Of a stretch of 64,000 nt of DNA, positions 35,923 to 47,732 are shown piece by piece. Location: the NCBI GenBank assembly GCA_029215795.1, contig JARDYH010000002.1, positions 13,013,001 through 13,077,000 of the forward strand. The letters are read 5' to 3'. Made by a program: the position numbers and the translations under genes. This DNA is from Anniella stebbinsi (taxonomy: Eukaryota > Chordata > Lepidosauria > Squamata > Anniellidae). Numbering within the stretch: the first letter of the stretch is position 1; each line of letters starts with the position of its first letter. The notes under the pieces were generated by a model, which had not been told where the DNA came from, did no database searches, and saw nothing but the letters and a program-made list of their open reading frames with translations.

Positions 35923-37254
35923 CTACAGGTGTAGGCAATCTACATGCAACCTGTACCCTCCCCCCTATTTTTACAGGGTATGGACTATGCATAGAAGTGT
36001 ACATGCATCAATCCCTTTGCAAATGGGACCTTGAATGCCTGGAAACAGAGGCTCAATCCCTTTCCATGTGTTCATTTGTAAACTAAGTGCAACAGTCTAC
36101 GGAAGGCTCAAGGGCTGAAGAATACTTTCTGTTCTCTGACAAAGCCCACTGTCCTACTAGTTTGAAGATTTGGGGATTAGCCTGCTTGAGGGTCTCCTGC
36201 AACCCCATCAAGGATTAACAAATGGATTCCTCATAAGCACCGCAGCCTCTATCCTATTTGGTATCTAAAAGACGACCAAACCAAACAAGGGTTATGCCAA
36301 TTTAAAATGTTTCTATTAACTTTTGCGCCTCCTTCCAACAATAGGTTATTATCATAATGCCCACCTGTTCCCCTAAATTTCAGTGAAATTCAAACGCCAG
36401 CTTAGATGACACAGTCTTCATTTTTAGGATTCAGTGCTTTCAAAGATTGCTAAGGTTGTTAACAACAATCTTTACAAGATTGTAAAGATTGTTAAGGTTG
36501 TTAAGGTTATGTTAGTATATTATTTTTTATGATTATGTTGTATTATATGTTGAAAATAAAAAAAATAAAAAAAGATATATGAACTACAGTTACTATTGTG
36601 TTCTAATAATAATAATAATAATAATAATAGCAATAACAACAACAACAGCAATAATGTTTTGTTAGAATCTGATAGAGGTAAGATCTGAAAGGAAACTATA
36701 CTTCCTTTAGGGCCCAGTGCAAAATGACAGAGATCTCAATTCTTCACAGTTTTTTTAAAAAAACCTCCACTGAGCTTGAAAGATGCCTGTTCAGTTTTAT
36801 TCCTTTGAAAACAGGCTAAGAGCCATTTCAAACTATTCCAAATATCAATGCATTAGGTATTAGGGATATCTATGTAAACATACAGACTTTTAAGTGTATA
36901 CTTTAAAACACTTGGCAGTCACTGCATGTCCTTAATCCAAGTTCCTCACAGATTTTTTTTTACAAGCTTCAATTAAGGCTTACAACACCCCTGAGAAACT
37001 GTTAAATGTTACTATTCTTCAGGTGATACAGTACTGCTTTGTGTCTAGGCTGCCACAATATAATTTAACCATGATGTACAGTTTTGCAAATGCAATGGAA
37101 TACAGCCTTCTGCCTACCGTTAAGTACTGTGAGAATTTACCCTGCAGTGACGTTTTCGCAAATGTAATCACAGCCTCCTTGTTAACGCAGAAGTCCACCA
37201 ATAATGGTAACCCAAAGCCCCTCTGTCCTAAATTCCTATTTCTGTCCAAAGACT
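35923..37254. other. Unassigned intron sequence
   Basis: An (AAT)n run lies at 36604-36630. A tandem of ttgttaaggttgt-like units lies at about 36448-36505. Nothing else is recognised. Confidence 0.45.
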
Positions 37255-37375
37255 TCGGCCAGATCTACACCAAGCAGGATATAACAATTGGAAGCGGTTT
37301 GAAATAGTCTATGGACTCCAACAGTTAACAGTACACTTCAATACCATTATAAAGCAGTAGTGTATTTCATGCCTC
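37255..37375. mobile_element. Half copy of the GGCC(T/A)GATCTACACC MITE
   Basis: ttcggccagatctacaccaa, gcaggatataaca and cagtacacttcaataccatt match the element at 47498-47732 up to its centre; the mirrored arm is missing. Confidence 0.55.
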
Positions 37376-37479
37376 CATCTGTGATCAACTAGAGGTTTCT
37401 CTTTTAGTTAATCTAGTCTCACATGAAACCAAGAGGAGATTGCTCCCACTGACATACCTAGGCCACCTTGCTGGTAGGT

Positions 37480-37835
37480 GCTGGCCATTAATGCAGCACC
37501 AAAAAAAGAGGTCACAATTTGCATACATTCTGCGTATGCTAATTTATGTGTGTAGATGCAAATATAGAAATAATAATTGTAATTTAAATAGAAATACAGT
37601 ATATAAACCATAGTGTGGTGACTTCTGTGCCTTGCTCTGTGAGCTCTCCGGGTGCTCTTTATGGGCAACCTCAAGGCTCAGCCCTTTCTTTGGACGGTTC
37701 TTTAAATCAGACTTGAACTGGATAGCTCTTCAAACAGAGGGCGCCTTCAAAATAGAGGTGAGTCCTCTGGCAGCACTTTAAATAGAGGGCTGCCCTTTGT
37801 AAAAGAGGACACATGGCCACCCTAGATAATAGCAG
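37480..37835. repeat. Unclassified repeat Y (gaggacayrtggccac end)
   Basis: Contains cataatttgcatac-type and gctaatttatgtgtgtag segments, aacttca-like and tgcccttt segments, and ends aagaggacacatggccaccc. A second copy at 46128-47245 has the same order but is split by an L2 element. Confidence 0.5.
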
Positions 37836-38104
37836 GTTCACCCAGTTAATTGCAGGCATTCCAAGGAAGTTTATTTTCTGCCTGACTAGCTAAGCCCCCC
37901 TACTCCCCAACTACAGTCCTGAACCCCCAGAGATTAAAAGAGCAAATTTCCCCAATGATTTCAGTCAATATATGGAAGGCCTTCTACAAATTGTCTGAGT
38001 CGTTCCATGCTGTTTTGCATGTCAGTGGAAGATACTTTGCAAGTTACGAAGGCGCACCCTTATGCATATTTTGACAGAGAAAAGTCCCACAACTTCCAGC
38101 ATTC

Positions 38105-38455
38105 CCCAGCCAGCATGGTTGGGCACCTGCCAAGGCCCCCCACACCCACAAGGGCCCACTGGCAAGAGTCCTCTGGAGTTGCTCCTCTTCATTGCTTGTT
38201 TATTTGCCTTCAGCTGTGGCTCAGACAACGACGGAGGTGAAAAGGAGGATCAGTAGATGCCACTGCATGCTCATTCTCTGGCTCTCTGCCAGTCAAGCAA
38301 GCAAGTGGCAGCAAGGAGGAGGAGGCGGAGGAGGAGGAGGAGGAGCAATAGCAGCAGGAGACAATGGCGGTGAGAAAGCAGACTCACTGAGGGAGGGAGG
38401 CCAGAGAGGGTGTCTTGTCCAAGGGCCTTCAAAAACCTGGAGCAGGCATGATGGA
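38105..38455 (+). repeat. Unclassified repeat X, copy 2
   Basis: Same order of landmarks as copy 1: ggttgggcacctgccaaggc, tctggagttgctcctcttca, ctggctctctgccagtcaag, a GGA-rich expansion (38313-38344), gagggagggaggcc and gtcttgtccaagggcc. It ends aacctggagcaggc. Confidence 0.6.
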
Positions 38456-38459
38456 GAAG

Positions 38460-39400
38460 TAGACTATGAAAGTCCCTATGAAAAAAACCCTTCTCCTTCA
38501 AAAACGAACACACCAAGCAGCTACGTTTTTAACACTGGACATTGTATCACTGTGATACTGGAACAGTTCCAAGCAAGTATGTGCAGTTCAGTTGCCATCC
38601 CTGGAGATGGGTCGCAGAGTAACGGCAGGATGGATACTTGTCACTTAAGTGCAGGTCCAAAGTCTTGCAAGTCCAGTTAAAACTATTTCAGATGGCAGGG
38701 CTGTGAAAGACCTCTGCCCAAGACAGGAAAGAGGTACTGCTAATATGGGTAAATAATATTCGGGACAGATGCAATATTGGGCATAGAAGAGCAACCCATA
38801 TTCCTGCTCCAGGTACATTTCACCTGGGGGAAATACTTTGCCCACAATAGAACTTCCAAACTGTTAAACCACTGGAGTAACTTGGCCAACTGATGGAAGT
38901 AACTGAAGGTTCTTACATGGATGGCCACCCAGAGGGATCGTAGGCTGCTGGGAACAGAAGCACACAGTGGCGCAGGTAGGGCTGTACTGCGGGGCCAACG
39001 TCCAGGAACTCAAGGGCGAAGTCCAAGGCTGTGTGGGCCCCAAATGACTATCCAGTGAGCAGTAAGTGATGGGGAAAATTCCTGAACTTGTGTTTGCATT
39101 TTTTAAAAAAAATGTGCACTTTTTTTAAAAAAAAATGTGCACTTTAAAAATAATGTGCAGCTTTAAAATTGCACGCTTTAAGATTGCACATTTTTAAGTG
39201 CACATATTAAAAATGTTCATTTTTTTAAAATATGCATTTCACATGTAAGTCAATGGAGGAATAGTGTTCGAAATGTGCGCTTTAACTCAAACAAAAAGGC
39301 CACCAATGAGAATGGAAGTGAGCTCTGAAGTAAAGTTTGGAAAACTTCAGAAAGCTGGGTCTTCCATCTCTAGCTACACCAAGCTACTGCAGGGCCCTCT
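38460..39400. other. Unassigned stretch with an odd GTGCAC/TTTAAA-rich block
   Basis: 39090-39260 consists of alternating T- and A-runs with repeated atgtgcac and ttgcac words. It looks like a simple-sequence expansion inside a DNA element, but inverted ends could not be fixed. Confidence 0.4.
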
Positions 39401-39409
39401 GAATCAGTG

Positions 39410-40126
39410 CAGCACAAGATGTTTTCTGCTCTTCCAGTTGTGTTGCCAGTCAGTTCCAGAGCTGTATGCGTCTGCACGTTGGATTACTGTAACACGCTCT
39501 ATGTGGGGCAGCCTTTGAAGAGTGTTCAGAAACTTCAGCTAGTTCAAAGAGCTGCAGCCAGATTGCTGACTGGGGCTGGTTACAGGGAGGCTACTACTCC
39601 CCTGTTACAATAGCTCCACTAGCTTCGGGTCTGTTTCTGGGCACAATTCAAAGTGCTGGTTATGACCTATAAAGCCCTATATGGCTTTGGACCAGTTTAT
39701 CTAAAAGACCATATTCTCCTTCACGAGCCTGCCTGTGCCCTGAGGTCTTTAGGGGAGGACCTTCTCTTAGCCCCACCAACATCGCAGGCATGCCTAGTGG
39801 GAATGTGAGAGAGGGCCTTCTCAGTGGCTGCTCCAGGGGTCTGGTACTTCTTTCCCAGGGAAGCTAGACTGGCTCCCTCCTTGGTGTGCTTTCGTAGGCG
39901 ATGGATTTTTTTGTTTGTTTGGGTAGGCTTTTGAGCAATAGTCTGGATTGGATTGCTTTTTAAATTGTTATTTGTATTTTAAATGTTTTAAACGTTTTCA
40001 TATTACAGTGGTTTTAATTACATTTTTAACTTCTGTATATTTCTATTGATATGTTTTAACGGTATATGTTTTAATTTTGTAAAGTCGCCTTACATCCAAG
40101 TATTGGGACAAAGGCAGGATACAAAT
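39410..40126 (+). mobile_element. LINE (L2/CR1-related) 3' part, sense
   Basis: Degraded RT tail: LDYCNTLYVGQPLKSVQKLQ, LVQRAAARLLTGAGYREATT, then (after frame breaks) VMTYKALYGFGPVYLKDHIL. The 3' end is agtcgccttacatccaagta. The sequence differs from the 23435 family, so this is a second LINE lineage. Confidence 0.8.
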
Positions 40127-40210
40127 ATTATTATTAATAATAATAATAATAATAATAATAATTTTATTTCTTATTCGCCTCTCCGTTTGGATCGAGGTGG
40201 GGAACAGCAT
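40126..40210 (-). mobile_element. (TTA/AAT)n joining an antisense L2 3' end
   Basis: The run at 40126-40162 is followed by cttattcgcctctccgtttg and gatcgaggtggggaacagca, the reverse complement of the L2 terminus at 24180-24222. The two LINEs are therefore tail to tail across one microsatellite. Confidence 0.8.
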
Positions 40211-40214
40211 ACTT

Positions 40215-43200
40215 CTTAGACACCCTCACACTATGTAGCTCAGGCATAGAAATAGCCACTGGGAAAGTTGGCCTGTAGACAAGGTTTTGCAAATCAAGGT
40301 CCTCTGTATTTTAAGTTGCAAACAAACACAGTCATGTATGGACTAGCAAAATGTGTTATGAGCTAATTAATTTGTAGATTTTGCTTGCAAAGCTGAAATA
40401 GCAAGCTTTCTTTCAACTGCTTTGATCTGGATACCACTACCACCCAGCTGAAGGCAACAAGAAGCCACGCCAAGCGATACAGTATTAATTTCTAGTATCC
40501 CGAAAGAAGCTTCCTGAGCCCTGATTACCACTGTACACTGTCAGGACTGCAGGATTCATCACAGTAGGAAAAGGAGCACTCCCACGCCGGTCTCCTTACA
40601 GAATATCTTGCATTCTCTGCAGAAAGCCAGCTTGTAAAACCTGCCTTTCGTTCCCCCATCAGTCTGTCCCTGATATGCAAACTACTAGGAGCTAAAATGG
40701 GCCAAACCACTCTCATTTCAGGATTCCCCCACAAAAAGAACGTTCCAGAATACCGAATACTGGACAGGAGATTTAGCCGTTCCTGTTATTTGCAGGTAGA
40801 TTTTCTAGCACACGAAACATCAAAGCATACAAGAGATGAAGCTATAGCTAATGTATTTTTGTCTACCTGGGGATGCAACTGTGAAGTCTCAACATTCAAG
40901 TTGATGTTTTATTCGAGCCACTGAAACACAAATCAAAATGTATAGCTCAAATTTAGAGAAATGCAACTTGGATTGAGAGTTCAACTAGCAAAAGCTTGCA
41001 AAAATTCAAGAGGACAGATTTGGGTTGGCAGACTTAAAAGTCCAGAAGGTTGATTTAAAAGTCCATAAAAGTCCATATAAAACTGCTAGCCATTATATAC
41101 ATAACTTAGTCATTTGAGGCCTAAAAAACAAAAATTCATTTCTCTTCTTATGAGCAAAACCTCCCCCTGTCTGGAGGGAATTCTTCCTTGCCATAAGAGT
41201 GCTGATAAGTGGATATTTAAAATCCCATTCTAAATTCAGACACCAACAATCCTTTCTCCACCTAGACCTTTTATTTATTCATTTTTATTTCAAAAAATGT
41301 CTATACTGTGTTTACATTTTTTTAAAAAAAGCCAATCACGCTTAGCTTTGCTCTGCATGATCAGAACTGTTAGTTTGGCACTCAGTCACTTTCACTGATG
41401 ACAACGAAATCTGACCAGAAGCAAGCACACCAGACTAAAAGAGACATATGCCAAATGACAAAGGCTAACTGTTAGAGAACTTGTATTCGTATTATGGAGA
41501 AGATTTCAGACAACTGACAGCACTCATCTTTCTAAGTAAGCCTTTCCCGATGTAGTGAGCTCTAGATTCGTTGGACGACAGTTCTCATAATCCTCCAGCC
41601 AGCATCTGGAAGAAGCCAGGTTGTGTAAGATTGTTCTAAGTACTTCCCCTTCCAGCTGACAGCTGAGTACAGATTCTTAAAAAATGACTGCCAATACAAA
41701 TCGGGTGCTGTAATTCATTTCAAGGAGTGCCCAATCAAAATGTTGAAAGCATGATTGCTTTAAAAGCATCTGGCAAGATTAGTGGAAGAGAAGGCCCTTT
41801 TTCATCAAATCAGACAAGGGCCAAAAAGCCACACCACCACCTAATTAGGAAGGAAACAAAAAAATATCTGATTGGGAGACCTGGATACAGACAGTTTGTT
41901 TAAGCGGTGTATGATTATGGTCGTGTTGTCCTTCCAAGGAGTTCATTCAAGTCGTCACAATAACACTGTGAAACAGGCTGGGCCTAGAGATGGGGCAAGT
42001 GCAGACAGCATCCTGAAATCTCTTTTCTCTTGGGACTTGACAAGAACCCCACCTGCGTTTCCCTATTCCTCCCTTGATATAGCCTTAATTGTGGTAAGTC
42101 AGCAGAGTTCCCATTTGAAACAAGCTTTGAAACCAATATGAAATGGGCTCATGTCCACCGTGTTGACTATAAATAAGGTTGATGCGGGTGATGTAATCCT
42201 GGACCATAGCTGGTTAATGTGGCTGCCAGGAATGGGGAGGAGCTTGGGGGGGGGGGGGGGAGACATACAACCCAGTTCAGATCTCTTCATTACAGTTAAG
42301 CGATCAGGGCATTAAATCAGCTCCAGCCCACCATGATTGGTCCCTGGACATTCAGTCAGTTTCACAGGGCTTTGATTTTAATGAGGGTAGGGTGGGGGCA
42401 GGATCACTGATTAAAGAATTGATGTGATGTTCCGAGTGCCTCCCCTTAAATTTAGCAGGACCTCTGACAAGGACACTGTCGGCGCACTTGCTACTGGTGA
42501 GTGTAGTGGGAGAAAGACAAAAGAAAGTAAGACTAAGATCTGGTCCTGACCTGTGCTTAGAACCCAGCAGCCAATGATATCTGAACAGGATTCTAAAGGC
42601 AATGGACATATCTGCCATGCAATGTTCCAACTGGAGTCTCAGTGAAATGAGCGGAAGCGACAGTGAAGTCTCACGCCCTACGCAGAGTACCAAACACATA
42701 ATTCCTACATTACATAAGAACTGCCCTGAAACTGGCATCCTATTATAAGCCAAAAGAGAAATTCTGTGGATAATGCAAGAAAACCTTTCATGGTTTGGAA
42801 CCTGCAGTCAAAGCTAAACCTTCAAAGAATTTATTTCTTTCAATTAAGCTAGCATCAACTCAAATTCACTCATGTATGAATATAGCAGGTTGAAGGTCCT
42901 TCAATTCCAATCAATAAGGATTAATAGCCATTTACACAGGTGGATGAAAATGATCATAAACGCACCAGAAATTTCCCTCCCCCATTCCTCTTAACTACAA
43001 CATCTCACCTTTTTATATATATATGAAATTTACTGGTAAGCCAGTTCCAAATGATCAGAGTTGGAAACAGCAGAATTAAAAAGTATAAGATGTATTATTA
43101 CAGATATAAATTACAACTACTTAAATAGCAAGTCACAAAACAAATACCACACTTTTTATTGACTTAAATCTCACTCCCAAAAGCCCGCTCTTCTCTGGTG

Positions 43201-43540
43201 GTTTTTAACTAAAGCTGTAAGCTTTTGTCAGTTTAATCAGTAGATCAATCAACTTAAGCTTTAGTTGATTAATCATTAAGGGGGCAGGTGTTACTATATG
43301 CCTGTTCAATTTTTGAACTTATTTTGGGCCTGACATGTTACTATAATAAGGAAGGGGAAAGCAAATAAACCTTAAAAGTGGTATTTCCCAACAGCGAGTG
43401 GTAATTTTTCTTTTGCTTTTCCTAATAGGTTGTTGCACTTTCTTCAGGACAGAAAAAGGGTTTGTTAATATCCACATTTTAGTTACATCAAAAGAGTTAT
43501 GGTGAAATCCTCTGCACATCTAAACAGAAAAGAGTCCTAA
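40215..43540. other. Long unassigned intron stretch
   Basis: About 3.3 kb without confident features. A poly-G run lies near 42246-42260. Open frames at 41872-42141 and 42352-42753 have no splice support or family resemblance. Confidence 0.4.
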
Positions 43541-43544
43541 AACT

Positions 43545-43735
43545 CATAGCATAAGAACATAAGAAGAGCCATGCAGGATCAGACCAAAGTTCCATCTAGT
43601 CCAGCACAGTGGCCAATCAGCTGTTGACCAGGAACCCACAAGCAGGACAAAGGTGCAATAGCACCCTCCCACCCATGTTCCCCAGCAACTGGTGTACATA
43701 GGCCTTACTGTCTCTGATACTGGAGGTAGCATTCC
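43545..43735 (-). mobile_element. CR1-type LINE 3' fragment, antisense
   Basis: tagcataagaacataagaag, ccatgcaggatcagaccaaa and gttccccagcaactggtgta are in order, ending at gatactggaggtagcat. Confidence 0.8.
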
Positions 43736-43812
43736 CCAGCCAGCCATGATGACAGAGAATGGTGGGAGTTGTAGGACTTCTCTTTCTATCAACATGTATA
43801 GGATTGCACTCA
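43735..43812. mobile_element. Half of a CAATCCTATGCATG-type MITE
   Basis: ccccagccagccatgatgac and gggagttgtaggacttctct, then acatgtataggattgcactc, match one arm of 54723-54842. It directly abuts the CR1 fragment. Confidence 0.5.
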
Positions 43813-43853
43813 TTTAAAAGGCAAAGGACTAACCAACTGAACATTCTTTGAGT

Positions 43854-43884
<31 letters not shown>

Positions 43885-43891
43885 TATATAT
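43854..43891. repeat. (TA)n microsatellite
   Basis: A nearly uninterrupted AT/TA run with one phase slip. Confidence 0.95.
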
Positions 43892-44094
43892 GCAGAGTTT
43901 GGGAAGACTCCAAAGAGATGTTTTCATAATTTTGGGCCTGCCAACACTTCTTTCCCATGTGGCACATGGATAGAAATGCTAATGGAAGGACAGGGCTCAG
44001 TTGACTCTATGCTCTGTCCAGAATACCGACGTGCAAACAGACATACAAGGCCTACCTCAAAACCAGTTAGATGTTGCAAGCATTCCTGTTCAAT

Positions 44095-44490
44095 ACTTGA
44101 AAAATGTTACAGATTCTATTTATATCCCACCTTTTCTTCAAAGAGCTCAAAGCGGAATATGTATCCCTCTATTTTAACCTAACAACAACCATGTGAGGTA
44201 GGATAAGCTGACAGACAGTGGCTCAATTCAGACGACACGATAGTCAATGGTGGGGGGTAATAATCAACTTTACAGTTGTTCAACTAGGGGGTACTCCCCA
44301 CACAACATGGTAATAAATAATCAACTGTGGTGTGGATTAGGATCAACGCTGAGTTGACTATGGCAGCATTTGGATGACACAATAGTCAAAACAACTGATG
44401 ATTGTTTCCCCCACACCAGTTGTTTATTGTGTCGTCCGAATTGAGCCAGTGACTTGCCCAAGCTCTCCATGAGCGTGGGTAGCAGAGATG
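44095..44490 (-). repeat. tRNA-headed SINE, antisense, split by a MITE
   Basis: 44095-44220 (tatttatatcccaccttttc, ccatgtgaggtaggataagc) and 44447-44490 (cagtgacttgcccaagctct) are adjoining parts of the SINE seen at 4672-4908 and 61905-62110. The insertion at 44221-44446 interrupts it. Confidence 0.65.
44221..44446. mobile_element. MITE Z, 226 bp, inserted in a SINE
   Basis: Starts gctcaattcagacgacacga and, in complement, ends gctcaattcggacgacacaa. The repeated CAGTG on both sides (44216-44220, 44447-44451) and the restored SINE order across the gap show an insertion. The copy at 56185-56410 has the same length and interior (taataatcaactttacagtt). Confidence 0.8.
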
Positions 44491-44777
44491 TGAAAATGGG
44501 TCTGACAGTCCAGTTTTTCTTTGCTCAGAGAAAATTACAAGCGTTATGATGCCAGCAGGAAATTTTAGCCTCAGAGGCATTGTTTCAGGTACAGAACCCC
44601 TGCAGTGGGTTGTCTCTCCCATTTGCAAAGGTTTTGTTTATGAGGGAGTCAGCTGGCAGTGAAGATTAGCAGTAAGAAGGGTGGGAGAAATCCCATTTGA
44701 ATGAGACCCCAGAGGCAAAGCTAACTTTCAAGAGGCAATTTACAGAACAGGAGGAATCCTAAGTATCTTGGGGTGGT

Positions 44778-44801
44778 GTTTGTGTGTGTGTGTGTGTGTG
44801 T
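44778..44801 (+). repeat. (GT)n microsatellite
   Basis: About twelve TG units. Confidence 0.95.
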
Positions 44802-44804
44802 AGA

Positions 44805-45138
44805 TCTGACTGGGATACTGAAGGCAGTATCCAACGGGTCTGCTATGCCTCTACTGTGCTAGTTCCTTTGCAATCGTGAGACCCACCGCTTGTGCCAGGA
44901 ATTTTTGCAATAACCCTGGAAGCATTTCCGAATTGGGACAGATCAGCAGAGCTGTCTTCTACAAACTCGGCTGACCTGACCTGTTCTGGAAGCAACCGCT
45001 TTTGCTCATTCCAAGTTATTTTTAGAAGCACCAAAGCCCCAGTTGCAAAAGCGGTGACTCCTGAGAGCACATGGGCGCAAGAGGACACTGCCCGCGGTCA
45101 TCGTTTTGCTAGCTCCCAACCTCTGCCCAACTAATATT
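44805..45138. other. Unassigned sequence with overlapping open frames
   Basis: Both strands are open for about 80 codons (44892-45134 plus, 44843-45088 minus). Neither has splice signals or a family resemblance that I can name. Treated as non-coding. Confidence 0.35.
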
Positions 45139-45211
45139 CCACTGTGTGAACAGAGTGCTGGACTAGATGGACTCTTAGTTTGATCCAGCATGACTCTTCT
45201 TATGTTCTTAT
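45139..45211 (+). mobile_element. CR1-type 3' terminus, sense
   Basis: ccactgtgtgaacagagtgc, tggactagatggactcttag and a terminus tgactcttcttatgttctta. It is one of only two sense-strand copies of this CR1 tail that I noticed in the window. Confidence 0.8.
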
Positions 45212-45214
45212 ACT

Positions 45215-46127
45215 CCTAAGGGGTTATCGCACATCTCTGTAATAGATTGACTCGGAAGACCCGGTCAATAATGTAGGTGAAATATAATGGTGCAGACAGA
45301 ATTTACCCAGATTGTAGGACATTTTTTCTTGCTAAACAAGCATAGCATGGCATCTTCAAATGATCTAAAATTCCTAACAGTTAACCCCTTGCGTCCCAAC
45401 TCTCCCTGACACCACCACACACAGGGTGGGCTACACACGTGGAGATAAAACTCAGGCATAGTAATAATGTTCTATTGAGCCAACCTGCGCCAACATGGCA
45501 CCCCCCAGATGTGTGACCAAGAGTTGTAACCAGACACATCAGGGGCACCAGAGTTGGAGAAGGCGATACTAATTCCACCGACTCCACCCTTCACATATAT
45601 TCAAACCCTGAAAAGCATTTCCCTCTCTCAATCCTAACAGAAACACGTTCCTTTCTAATTGGTTTCCGGCAAACTCAAGTTAAAGGCTGGATTATTCCTT
45701 GGCTTCTTTGAAGCCTGATTAACCATTTCACAGAGTTCTCCACAAGTGAACTCTATTCAACCGTTACTCATGCCGAGAAGCTTAGCTCTGGAAGAGAATT
45801 TGAGATCTGCCTTTTCCCACCAGAGGGCAAAGTACTAAAAGCAAAACAGGGAAGTCGCCCGCCTGAGAAAAATCATTCTGAAACTTGGAAATAATCTCCA
45901 GCCTTCTGAGATAAATCTAAATGAAAGATCTATAGGCAAGACAGACATGATTAAGGCTTCCCCTCTGGGACAGTCCTGAGGTTGGGGGTTGGGAATATGG
46001 AAAGTTGAATCAAGTCCAAATAAGAATAGTTAATCCTTTCAAAAGCCACATCTGGAAGCTACGGCTGGTGCAAAACTCTGCAGTCCAGCTTTTAACTAGG
46101 ACAGCCTTCCGCAACCTGGTGCTCTCC
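45215..46127. other. Unassigned intron sequence
   Basis: No confident exon, repeat end or RNA gene. Confidence 0.45.
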
Positions 46128-47245
46128 AGACAGGGTGCCCAACTTATGCATTGCTCAAAATAGAGGATATGTATCGCCAAAAGAAGAGGACAATGGAGTG
46201 CACAGATTTGCATAATGTTTTCATATGCTAATTTATATGTATAGTGCAAATTTAGACATAATTTAATGACGATATAATAAATCTCACTACAGTGAGACAG
46301 ACAGGTGATCTGCGAGACTGCTCAGTCTGCTGTCCAGGTGCTAACTGTGAATGCACAACTTCAATGGCCCTCTGCTTTCCTTCCTTAGGGTTCTTCTTCT
46401 TAAGGTCCCTTCTTCTATCAGAGGTTAGCTATCAATTATTATTATGATTATGATTATTATTATTATTATTTCTTTCCCGCCTCTCCCTCCGGATCGAGAC
46501 AGGGAACAACATCAATGCAAAAATATAAAATACGTAAACTAATTAAAAGCATATAAAATTAATACATCATTAAAATCAACAAAGTCTTAAAATTCTACTG
46601 GATAGGCCTGCCGGAAGTGATCAGTCTTTATAGCTCTCTTAAATTCTTGAAGACTGGTAAGTTGGCGGATCTCTCCCGGCCGGTCGTTCCACAGTCTAGG
46701 AGCAGCAGAAGAGAAGGTCCTCTGGGTAACAGTTGTCAGCCTAGTCTTGGCCAACTGTAGTAAATTCTTCCCAGAGGAACTGAGTATGCGAGGCGGATTG
46801 TATGGGAGAAGGCAATCCCGTAGGTAACCTGGACCCAAACCATGTAGGACTTTAAAGGTAATGACCAACACTTTGTACTTCGACCGGAAATTAATTGGCA
46901 GCCAGTGAAACTATTTTAAAGCTGGCGTAATATGCCACCCTTAGGTGTACCGGTGACCAACCAGGCTGCCATATTTTGAACTAGTTGAAGTTTCCGGATT
47001 AGGCGCAGAGGTAGCCCTATGTACAGCGCATTGCAGAACTCGAGCCTCGAAGTTACCAGCATGTGCACTACCATCTTTAGGTCTTCCAACTCTAGGAAAG
47101 GGCGCAGCTGGTGTATCAGCTATTATTGTTTTTACACCTTGGGGTTATTTCTCTTTAAGATAGACTTGGATTAGGCAGCCCTTCAAACCGAGGATTCAAA
47201 TGAGGATTGTCCTCTGTAAAGCAGGACACGTGGCCACACTATCTC
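46128..47245. repeat. Unclassified repeat Y, second copy, split by L2
   Basis: 46128-46433 (gctaatttatatgtatagtg, agacagacaggtgatctgcg) and 47119-47245 (ggcagcccttcaaaccgagg, gcaggacacgtggccacact) are in the same order as 37480-37835. The L2 element sits between them. Confidence 0.5.
46434..47117 (-). mobile_element. L2-type LINE, antisense, inserted in repeat Y
   Basis: (TTA)n start, then the inverted terminus ctctccctccggatcgagac. The complement encodes FSSAAPRLWNDRPGEIRQLT and FKVLHGLGPGYLRDCLLPYN, close to the 23435 copy. The 5' truncation falls at the gctgatacaccagctgcgcc position. The 6-bp word AGCTAT lies at both borders (46427-46432, 47118-47123). Confidence 0.88.
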
Positions 47246-47497
47246 CAGAAGTGTTGGCCTGCAACTCCCATCATCCCCAATACATCTAGAGAGCAGCAGG
47301 TTAGGGAAGGTTCAACTAGGATAACCCACTCAGAATATATTACACCAGTGTTTGCTCATCTGCATTGGTTTATTTGCCTCCGGGCCAATTCAAGGTGCTG
47401 ATGAACACTGAAAAAGCTGTAAATAAAGTGACGGCCCTGGATATCTTCCCCTGATATGTGTAAACATATCTGAATTTCTCTGCAGCCAGAAAACCCA

Positions 47498-47732
47498 GGC
47501 CTAATCTACACCCAGCAGGATATTGCACTATGAAAGCTGTATATAAAAGGCAGGAGTCACACCAAGTAGGATATAGCGGTATGAAAGCAGTATATGGTAT
47601 GTGTCTTATGGGCCCCAACAGTTGCCAGTGCACTTCAGTACCACTATAAAGCAATAGTGTAGCTCCTGCCTTTTATATACCGCTTTCATACTGCTTTCAT
47701 AGTGCAACATCCTGCTTGGTGTAGATTAGGCC
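47498..47732. mobile_element. Palindromic MITE, 235 bp (GGCCTAATCTACACC ends)
   Basis: ggcctaatctacacccagca on the left matches ggcctaatctacaccaagca from the complement of the right end. The arms continue through ggatRttgcactatgaaagc to about 45 bp, and a second internal pair, aaaggcaggag and ctcctgccttt, lies inside. A half copy is at 37255. Confidence 0.85.

Noticed and set aside
42352..42753. 133-codon minus-strand frame
   Set aside because: No splice sites that would make an exon and no family resemblance; length is within chance for this window.
44843..45134. Opposed 80-codon open frames on both strands
   Set aside because: Overlapping open frames on both strands without splice signals are more likely a stop-poor patch than a gene.
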